Source: Physcia stellaris (Eukaryota; Ascomycota; Lecanoromycetes; Caliciales; Physciaceae). Taken from it: a stretch of 64,000 bases of DNA. Below the pieces are notes generated by a model. It did no database searches, was not told where the DNA came from, and saw only the letters and a list, made by a program, of their open reading frames with translations. Positions 56,031 through 64,000 of this stretch are shown here, one piece after another. Positions within the stretch are counted from its first letter, which is position 1, and each line of letters opens with the position of its first letter. The translations under genes and the position numbers were made by a program. The DNA lies in contig JABSSW010000032.1 in assembly GCA_018902385.1 (NCBI GenBank), forward strand, positions 358,509 through 422,508, written 5' to 3'.

Positions 56031-56926
56031 AATGCAGAAACACTATACAACCCGTTCTAGACTTTTTTCTCACCAAGGGGCTCGGATGCTACCGTTCTAC
56101 TCCACAGCTAGTTGACAAATACAATAAGACCTACCTCCTGGTTCCAATTGGCCCAGAATATTTCATAAGTGCAATCAGCAGACTTGGACCAAACAAAGCT
56201 CTGTTGTCCTGTGTGGATGAAAATACTCTGCGTGGGTCGGCTTTGGGGAAATTTATGGTTAGCTGGATGGGTCCGTGAGTCGAGTCGTGCTTTCGTTGCA
56301 CTTGGAAGATTAGTATTCATACTCGACCAAAATTCTATGAAGATCTCGAACACAATTTACTCCCTTCAGATGCCCGATCAATGGACAAATTTCTCGCTGG
56401 GTATCACTCTTTCAGCTTCAATTATCAACAAGCTTATGTAATAAGCTATGTCCAATCCTATCTGACTCTATGAGTCTTGTCAAGATGACTATTGTTGACT
56501 ACGAGTAATCTGTGCTAATTGAATATTTAGGATGCATGGAGGTATCTGCAAACTAAAGGAAATTGGCAAGAGCATCGCGAGCGAGGATCTAAAGTATTAC
56601 TCGTATGGAAGACTCAAGCACGCTTGCATCATCATGCTGCACAAAGTTTTGCTCAGGCAGTCGAACTACTTGCAAGCGAGCTTCGCGAGCAAGGAAGACG
56701 ATTCATACGTAACGGTAACCGGACGATTGACACATGCTCTGACCAAAAGACAAGATTCGGCCGAATCAATCAAACCCGGTTGACGCGAGATCGTAAGCTT
56801 TGTTGGACTGCTGCGTCTCTATCGTTTCAACTATTATTACCATTTGGTGCCATGAGATGCGAGCGCAGAGCGCAAATCATGGTGATTGGAAGTAGCTGTT
56901 CCCATCTGCCATCAGAGATGCGATAA
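56031..56926 (+). pseudogene. Unassigned coding-like segments (degraded or small unknown gene)
   Basis: Three plus-strand stretches look like coding sequence. They are VLDFFLTKGLGCYRSTPQLV..KTYLLVPIGPEYFISAI (about 56037-56276), FYEDLEHNLLPSDARSMDKF..GYHSFSFNYQQAY (56325-56440), and DAWRYLQTKGNWQEHRERGS..AAQSFAQAVELLASELREQG (from about 56531). Plausible introns join them (GTGAGT at 56275; GTAATA...TTTAG about 56441-56530). No ATG start is evident and I do not recognise the family. It may be a relic, like the exchanger just upstream. Confidence 0.35.
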
Positions 56927-57653
56927 TGCACCAGGCGCATCCAGCGCTTCATCGGCTACGAAGCGCAACTGGGCAGCTTCTCCAATCAATCGGATGTCCA
57001 TAGGTCAAGCGTTTTAACGCCGTGGAAAGATCGCGAGTGTCCCGCATATAATTTTGCGATGCAAGGTCACACAGACTGCAGAGCGGCTGGCAACTTGCAG
57101 AATCAGCCACAATAGAGGTAGACAGACAGATCTCCGGATATCGGCTTGTTGACAGTGTTGCTCAATGCTCAACAAATAGCTTCGCTTACTGCTTCCGTTA
57201 ATGAATCTAGGGTCGCCGTTACTGTGGTTCATTCAAATTTTCCCGCCTGCGGAACCCCAGCTCCAATCCTTCACGCCCCGCTCCAACGCACGCCAGATCC
57301 ACGCCGTTCCCGCGCTACAGGGGGTCTTGCAATCTTAATGACGGCATAAGTCGAAATGCATGGAACGGAAAATTGTCCATTGGCCAATGCCAACCTAAGC
57401 TTCGCAACTAAAATGGTACCATCCGGCCTCGAAGCTGCAGCCGGTATCCAAAGGATGGAGGCAAGAAATACGACTAGAGCAAAGCCTACTGTAATATGCC
57501 TTAGCTACGGCCTTTAGGGATATTACTCGCGGCTTGCGATAACCGTCTGAACTACTCTGGAAAGACTTGCGAGTCGCCATTGAGTTGCCTGGGTTTCGGT
57601 ATATATAGGCAAGCTTTGCCTCCATTTCGTGTCCTGTGTAAGTAATTCTAATC
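56927..57653. other. Intergenic, promoter region of the oxidase gene
   Basis: No gene recognised. The last ~60 bp before the ATG contain TATATATAGG (57600-57609), a candidate TATA box about 45-55 bp upstream of the start codon. Confidence 0.45.
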
Positions 57654-59456
57654 ATGAAGTCCCCAGTATATCTCGCGGCCGCGGCAGTATTCGTTTCATC
57701 TGGCGTGCAGCTAGCTAGTGCAGCAGCTGTTGTCGACACTGCAGCCTCGAACGCGGCAAAATGTGTAGGGCTCACCTTCTCCGGCGCACTGTGATTCTAC
57801 TTTGTTGAATGTAGCTGACATCATGCCAGTGTGGCATAATTGAGACGGCATTCCCTAAAAAGACCTATTCGCCAAACAATCAGGCGAACCTCTACCAACA
57901 ATTCGTCAACTCCTACTTCTCCGTCAACGACCGCCTGACACCCAGCTGTGCTGTCTCACCTGCAAACACAGAAGATGTCGCAGCAATAGTCGCTCTGCTC
58001 GCAAAAGCATCGTGTCAGTTCGCTGTTAAGAGTGGCGGACATGGCATTCTCACCGGGTCGTCCAACATCGCTAAGGGTGTAACGATCGACTTGCGGGGCA
58101 TGAGGACTGTCACCTTGGACAAGGAGAAGAAGACTGCGACTGTCCAGACTGGAGCTAAGTGGATCGACGTCTATAAATACTTAGATCCACTGGGATATGC
58201 CATCCCTGGTGGACGAGCCGGCGACGTCGGTGTCGGAGGGTTGACAACTGGTGGTATGTTGAATCGGGGAACAGTTGCCAGGCTATCGATGACGTTGCTG
58301 ACCATCTACTAGGAGGGAACTCATTCTTTGCAGCTCGCTATGGCTTTGCCTGCGACAACGTGAAGAACTTCGAGGTCAGTTTAGCCACAAAAGATGTTAG
58401 GGCCAGTAGCGACTAACAGCAAACAGGTCGTTCTAGGAAGTGGCAAGATCGTCCAAGCCAACAACGCGACGAACCCAGACCTCTTCACAGCGCTGAAAGG
58501 AGGTTCGAACAATCTCGGGATAGTGACCCGATTCGACTTTGTCGCCTTCGAGCAAAGCGACCTCTGGGGCGGAGTCGCCATGTACGACGTAAAGACGGTC
58601 CCAGCACAGATCGAAGCCTTCTACAAATTCACCGAGAACCTCGTCAACGATCCCTTCGGCTCGCTCATCTTCGTGTGGAATTACTTCCCAGCAACAAAGT
58701 CCATAACGATCATGAACCTGTACGAATACACCAAGAACCTCACCGGCCCCGTAACGACCTACCCACCCCCCTTCAAAGGCTTCGCGCCCGACTCCCCCGT
58801 CGGCCCTCCCATCTCCAACACCCTAAGAGTAACCAACCTCTCCTCCCTCACCGGCGAGCTCAACTCCCCCGCAAACCTCAGGTACCCCTTCCCACCCCAA
58901 ATCCCCCCAACGCACCCATCTCCAAAGTACTAACACTCATCAGCAACCTATACGCCACCCTAACCTTCACCAACACCCTCCCCGTCCTGCAAGAAGTCGT
59001 CCGGATCCTGAACCGCGAGCTGGAAATCTACAAGAAAACGCCCTTCTACGAATACGCCTCCATCGAATTCCAGCCCCTCCCGCGCCTGTTCACGAACCAC
59101 AGCCTCGAGCGCGGCGGCAACGTCCTGGGCCTGGACCGCTACACCGACAACAACGTCCTCTTCCTGCTCGACATGGCCTGGAACGGCACGCAGCATGACG
59201 CCGAAATCCGCAGCTTGGCGGACAACGTTATGGGGAATTTGACGAGCTATTTGAAGGGTGCTGGGGCGTTGAAGGAGTTCCAGTATTTGAATTATGCGTT
59301 TCAGGACCAGGATCCGTTGGGGGTTATGGGCCGGTGGCGTTGGGGAAGATTAGGGCTGCGGCGGGGAAGTATGATCCTGGGCTGGTGTTTCAGAGACTGG
59401 TGCCTGGGGGTTGGAAGCTGGCGGGGGCGGGGAGGGGGAATAGGTATACTCATTGA
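57654..59456 (+). CDS. Secreted FAD-binding oxidase (berberine-bridge-enzyme type), with a one-base frameshift
   Basis: Exons 57654-57764, 57830-58253, 58313-58374, 58427-58881, 58944-59456; all introns are 52-65 bp and GT-AG. The N-terminus is a signal peptide (VYLAAAAVFVSSGVQLASA). The FAD domain has FAVKSGGHGILTGSSN, whose His is the usual covalent FAD attachment site, then GGRAGDVGVGG and YGFACDNV. The second segment YLNYAFQDQDPLG belongs to the BBE domain with its Tyr-x-Asn-Tyr motif. After DPLG (about 59320-59326, a run of five G) the frame slips. One base over, it gives the expected end (GLVFQRLVPGGWKL) and stops at TGA 59454. Likely oxidises a sugar or secondary metabolite outside the cell; substrate unknown. 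Confidence 0.87.
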
Positions 59457-60420
59457 GGCGATGGAGAGTCTTGCTTTCTAGATGAGTTGATAAATGACAA
59501 AAACGCGAAAGCGGGGGGTTTTCGGGGATATTAGCATTTGAGACGGAATGGAAATGATTGCATAGAGCTAACATAGCGAGCTGACCTGAGTATATATCGT
59601 CCTTGATCTTTTCATCTTTCCATCCACATATCCTGTGAAAGATCATACCCGCGGTGAGACCAAGAGGTAAGAGATTCGGCTTGATTCTGCAACACCTCAC
59701 AGTCACTACTGCATCGAAATTCCGACGAGCTGTGGGTTTTCTGCTGTTGTGATCGACATCGTATCTATGATAGCGAATGGATCGTGCATCTTGAGGACAA
59801 ACTTTTCGAGTGTAGCCATCGCGGTTAGTGGTTGAGAAGCTGTGTGATCGAGAGATGCGGATTATCCATCAAAGTAAAGCGTCGATTGGGGTCAACTCTT
59901 CACCGCTGTGGGGCCAGTCTTGGGTGCTGGTCGATACAGACCAGTCTTCCCCTGAAGTCTCTGGGTCAGCTCGATTGAAGAACCATGTCGCAGCGTTGAA
60001 TCACAGTATTGTGGACTATTTGTAGACTTAAGCAGAAAAGACAGAGTAGCGTGATGCATGGTTTGATACAGCGAGGTTAGTAAAGCTAATGAGGATAATG
60101 ATTCTTTGATCTAGATGGGGTCCAATGGGAAAGCACACAGGGATTTAGGTTGGGGTTGATGGATTTGGTTGTTGATACCATGATTCATGCTGCTAAAGTA
60201 CAATGAAGATATTGGTATGAAGTGATTCCCTCAGCCATTGCGCCATGCTTCACTCGCTAAATTCATTATTCCCTCGCTAAAGCCATGAATGTCATATCTT
60301 GCCTGCTGCCCACATGCTGTTCCGTAACAAATGCTAATCCCATAGTGTTCCGAAGGTTCAAGCCACCACTTCCATCTGCTGCAAGCCGCAAGTCGGAAAT
60401 ACCTAGTAAAGAATCGGATT
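59457..60420. other. Convergent intergenic region
   Basis: No gene recognised; 3' flanks of the oxidase and heat-shock genes. Confidence 0.5.
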
Positions 60421-61029
60421 CTAGTCGACGTTGATGCGCTTCGCCTGGTAAGATGGCGCCTTGGGGATAACCACACTGAGGATCCCATTCTTCAGACTAG
60501 CCTTGACCTCATCCTGATCCACACGCGAAGGGAAGCTGAACGCGCGATGGAACTCGCCGACCGAGCGCTCCGAGACCCAGTACTTGGGGCGCTGCCCACC
60601 CTTCTCCACCCCATCCTTCTTGCTGGGTACAGTAACCTGGCCATTCTCCTTCGCCTGCGCATCGTTCTCGTCCTCCACAGTAGCTTTGTACCCATGCCCC
60701 TTGCCGTTGCTCCCAGCATCAGTTACATCGCCCGTGATCCGCCCGCGCGCCTGATCCGCCCCGTCGGACGCATATTCGCGCTCGGTGCGCCCTTTGATGA
60801 CGAGAGTGTGCGGGTCGGAGAATTCGATGTGTACGTCCTTTTGCTCGATGCCGGGGAGCTCGCCTTGGAGCTCGTAGGTGTGGGCGTGCTCACGGACGTC
60901 GAATTTGGGTTGGAAGGCGCGCACGGCGGAGTTGGTGGTGAAGCTGCTGGATGAGTGGGTGTTGTAGTCGTCGAGGAGGCGGAAGAGGGGGTGCGCTTCG
61001 GCGGTGGGGTAGCGGGAGAAGAGAGACAT
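60421..61029 (-). CDS. Small heat-shock protein (Hsp20/alpha-crystallin, Hsp30-like)
   Basis: A single exon of 202 residues starting MSLFSRYPTAEAHPLF. The alpha-crystallin domain starts at FQPKFDVREHAHTYELQGEL with PGIEQKDVHIEFSDPHTLVI. It is interrupted by a ~65-residue Gly/Lys/Glu-rich insert, as is common in fungal Hsp30. It resumes at FHRAFSFPSRVDQDEVKASL and GILSVVIPKA, and ends with a short tail (YQAKRINVD). It is an ATP-independent chaperone that holds unfolding proteins during heat stress. Heat-shock elements lie 190-390 bp upstream. Confidence 0.93.
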   Translation of the reverse strand: MSLFSRYPTAEAHPLFRLLDDYNTHSSSSFTTNSAVRAFQPKFDVREHAHTYELQGELPGIEQKDVHIEFSDPHTLVIKGRTEREYASDGADQARGRITGDVTDAGSNGKGHGYKATVEDENDAQAKENGQVTVPSKKDGVEKGGQRPKYWVSERSVGEFHRAFSFPSRVDQDEVKASLKNGILSVVIPKAPSYQAKRINVD

Positions 61030-62363
61030 TTTTGTGGTAGTGGGTTGGTGAGTGGTGGGTTTGAATAAGTGGTGGATGCTTTGTGTGGGGGTTGGGATGG
61101 GATGCGGTAGGTTGCAGTAGTTGCAGGTTTGTATGGTGCTGTTATTGTTTGATTGATGGGGAACGGATTATCGAGTGAACGAGAAGTAATTTATATTTCG
61201 AGTACCAGAATGCTCGAAGATTCGAGAGTGGGGGAGGTCATGGGAAGGAGATTCTGGTGGATTCTTCCGGTGAGGTTGCGAAGCTTCGAGAATGATGAGG
61301 AAGTCGCCGTGGGGTTCTGCGAAGGTCGGTGAAGTCATCGTGAGATCACAATGGCTGAAGCTGATTTTTTTGTCGTTGGCAGCGGATGCGTTTCCGAGTG
61401 ATGCGAATCTTCGAGATGTTTCGATGTTCTTGAGATGCTCCAAGGAAAGATTCCGATCCCAATCCGCCAAGGTTCGGTGAAAAGACGGTCCGGGATCGAA
61501 CTAACACGCCTCGGTACCCCAATGCAATACTGGCAGTCCATCAAGTCTACTATTTACCCTTCGATTATCCAGCAAATACATCACATTACGATGAAATGCT
61601 ACTATTCAAAAAGTGGGTAAGCACTAGCATAGCACTTGTACGTAGGAGAGGCGTAGTCAAATTGATACGCTCGAATCTCTCTGACGTCTCTTCCGTCTTC
61701 TGGGATCTTCAGGTATTGTGACACTCTGTGCATCATCCATTTCTATTCTTACAGATGCTTCACATTTTTTGTGCGATCGTAGGTGTGAGAATTGTTGGTT
61801 CAACGAGGGTAGCATCTTCTGAGTGTGATGATGAAGATCTTCGTCGAGGCGCAGCCGTGGTATCCCGTCTGTGGGACAACCGAACTCCTTGGCCATCCGG
61901 GCCACTTGAGCCTCAGTTTCGGGTTCAGCAGGGCTGAGTCCAGGATTGACGACGAGTACCACAGTGTGATTTATCTCTTACAGTCCCGTTATCTGTTCTT
62001 CAGCTCGGCACTTGGGAGGCAAGACAGAAACCTGATTGGCTGTCCTGCTTCGCCCACTGGCCTCTACCCTCCTCTGCAAACCGAGCAGGATCCGGATATC
62101 AGTCCCAAGGGTTCTGTTGCCTCATATATGTTTCATTGTCGATCGGCTGCGTTTGATTTCTAATACTAGTAGTCAAACCCTTAAAGCCCCGACTGCACTA
62201 AGGAAGATGTTCTATCAATAGGGTGCGACCTGTAGCGATATCACTAGGCATCTTCAATTCTCAATATATCCGCCGTCGAAAGTCCTGGCACCTGCTGTCT
62301 TGTCTTCCGCTGCTCAAGCTTGACGTCAGCGACACGTAGTCCCACAAACAAGAAGTATGACAA
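61030..62363. other. Intergenic region between divergent genes
   Basis: Contains the heat-shock element cluster (61216-61417). The rest holds only short frames without motifs. Confidence 0.5.
61216..61417. promoter_or_regulatory. Heat-shock element cluster
   Basis: Three inverted nGAAn arrays: GAAGATTCGAGA (61216-61227), GAAGCTTCGAGAA (61280-61292, a perfect three-unit GAAnnTTCnnGAA) and GAATCTTCGAGA (61405-61416). Spacing fits Hsf1 trimer binding. They lie upstream of the small heat-shock gene (ATG at 61029) and would drive its heat induction. Confidence 0.75.
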
Positions 62364-64000
62364 ATGGACCCTTTGTCAATTACCGCCAGCGTCATTGCTT
62401 GCGGAGGCGCTGTAAAAGGCGCAATCAACGGCCTGAAAAAGATCAAACGATACACGAACGCGAGCCAAGAGATCGATACTTTGATCGATGATCTCGCAGA
62501 TGTCCAAGCTTTTCTTCAAGAGAATTCTCAGCTGATCGCGAATGGCGACTTCAATCATTCCACAGAACGATACCTCAATCAACAAGTTCTAAGGCTAGGG
62601 AGCAAGATTGAAGAGCTCAGCCGTCTTTTGAATCCTGCGCGGCATCAGATCGCTGGCATAAGTGAAGAGAAACAATCACATTTGTCATGGGTGAAACACG
62701 AAAGGAAGATCAAGTCTCTTCGAAGGGACCTGATCGATGCGAAGAACAATGTCACAAATGCTCTGGCTGTAGTCATAACGTGAGTATTCGTCCCTCCAGC
62801 GAACATTCCGCTGCCATGAAAGCTGACATTATTCCAGGGCGTCGACTTCTAATATCAGCAGATCACTCACCAACTCAATTGATCTGCAGAACCAGTACCT
62901 TTCTCATGTTCCTGGGCTGGTGGATAAAGTCAATCTTACTCAAAAGGCCGTTCAAGGTTTCCTAAGATCCAAAAACCCCCAGCTCGGAGACGAAGAAGAC
63001 CACCGCTCCAGTAACCAACCGTCGCAGACCATCACATATACCGATCAAGATGAAGGCTCGAACGTGCCATACGCTTCAGAAGGTATGGAGGTCGTCTCAA
63101 GATCGAGTGTCATGCTCACTGCCGTGGGAGCAAATTCTCCTTGGCGCCTCCAAGGTTTGAAGGAATGTGATAGCTGGTGCAGCTGTCGCTGCCATGCGAA
63201 GACTACCATTGTTGTTCCACGTTTCCTAAGATCTGTGATTGGCAAGACAGTGGTCGAGTATGCTGGCAACCAACAGAAATGTAATGAACATAGCTGTCGA
63301 GGACCAAATAAAGCTGGTCTTGAGCTGTCATACTGTATACCGAAATATCTATCACGCCAGTACATTTTCGTAAGGATGTCCCGCGCTCCTATGGGACATC
63401 CCACCGTCACCATACGTATGCCCAGAACCATGGATTGGACACACATCCTATGGAAATATGCTCCAAAAGGAGACGTTAAGGCAATCCAGACTTTGTTTGC
63501 GACGATGAAAGCAGCTCCAGACGATACGAACTTCCAAGGCGGTACAGCACTCCTTCTTGCTTCAGGTCACCCCAAACTATACCACTTCTTGATCCAGGCT
63601 GGTGCAGACATGAACGTAGCAGATATGCACGGCAGAAAGCCTGTGAACTTGATTGGGGAGCGTTTTCTTTCAGGGCGAGTGCCTAAAGAAGATTCAAAGT
63701 CGACGGAAGAATTACTTGGTGAAACCGACTTTATGGAGTCGCGGCAATTCTCCATGATACACAAGTCGGTGCTACGACTATCACAGAGGGTGCTAGCGGA
63801 TGAACTCGAAGAGTCAACCTTGAGCATCAATGCCGTTGATACCGAAGGACGAACACCACTAATCTGGGCGACGATGCGAAATGATATGACAACGATAAAA
63901 ACCTTGTTGGATTTTGGAGCCGACCCAACCATTCGTGATTATGCCGGCAACACTTGTTTACACTATGTCAGAGGTACTGAAGCCTGTCATGCTCTTATCA
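62364..64000 (+). CDS. Ankyrin-repeat protein with STAND-type N-terminal domain (partial, runs off the window)
   Basis: Exon 1 62364-62779, intron 62780-62837 (58 bp, GTGAGT...CCAG), exon 2 from 62838, open to the window end. The N-terminus MDPLSITASVIACGGAVKGA with long helices (EIDTLIDDLADVQAFLQEN) is the fungal N-terminal helical domain found on STAND/NLR-like and HeLo-like proteins. Next is a Cys-rich segment (CDSWCSCRCHAKT, later CNEHSCRG), seen in many uncharacterised fungal ankyrin proteins. Ankyrin-type repeats follow: GGTALLLASGHPKLYHFLIQ with GADMNVADMHG, and EGRTPLIWATMRNDMTTIKT with GADPTIRD. No NACHT ATPase is visible so far. It may be a non-self-recognition receptor or a related signalling protein; the 3' part is missing. 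Confidence 0.8.

Noticed and set aside
61468-61545. Possible tRNA on the minus strand (a GTTCGATCC-like T arm followed by TTTT)
   Set aside because: No matching acceptor stem or complete cloverleaf can be drawn.

Overview
The window is nuclear DNA from a filamentous ascomycete (Pezizomycotina; a Dothideomycete is my guess, held weakly). The grounds are many 46-150 bp GT-AG introns, typical fungal gene families (psi-producing oxygenase, fungal RNA-dependent RNA polymerase, Som1, STAND-type ankyrin protein), an initiator tRNA-Met, and a two-compartment layout with a very AT-rich transposon block next to ordinary gene-rich DNA.

Bases 1-18480 are an AT-rich block of decayed transposons. A chromodomain Ty3/Gypsy LTR retrotransposon (4009-10745, minus strand) has matched 224-bp LTRs and a 5-bp target-site duplication. 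It sits inside an older element bounded by ~200-bp direct repeats (1817-2016 and 12260-12456). Distal to that, 13.2-17.4 kb holds minus-strand relics of a modular family of C2H2-like zinc fingers plus gag-like pieces. The block has been mutated in an unusual context. CpC/GpG is essentially absent (one GG by eye in 18.4 kb) and CpT/ApG is rare, while CpA/TpG and CpG stay abundant. That is a repeat-induced-point-mutation-like footprint aimed at C followed by a pyrimidine, not the classical CpA. Gly, Pro and Trp codons have been erased, and most stops inside the Gypsy frames are TGA where Trp is expected. Composition changes abruptly at about 18480.

Bases 18481-64000 are gene-rich. In order: an ATP-grasp ligase-like gene (-); a conserved unknown (-); an RNA-dependent RNA polymerase contiguous with an SF1 helicase (-), resembling a fused RNA-directed RNA polymerase complex; a NadR-type P-loop gene (+); a two-repeat unknown (-); an 11-exon fatty-acid dioxygenase/P450-like fusion (+); a 2344-residue NFX1-type helicase with three CbbX-like AAA domains (-); a conserved gene with a GC-AG intron (+); tRNA-iMet (+); a RecA/XRCC2-like gene (-) divergent from the small SOM1 gene (+); TAF8 (-) divergent from eIF2-beta (+); AIM24 (+); a Na+/H+ exchanger relic with unassigned coding-like fragments (+); a secreted berberine-bridge-type oxidase (+); a small heat-shock protein (-) with heat-shock elements upstream; and the 5' part of a STAND-type ankyrin gene (+) that leaves the window.

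Three conserved genes (eIF2-beta, the oxidase, and the polymerase/helicase junction) each appear one base short. Two of these fall in G runs, which suggests consensus errors in the assembly. Exon structures below were built by hand from splice sites and reading-frame continuity; database searches were not possible.
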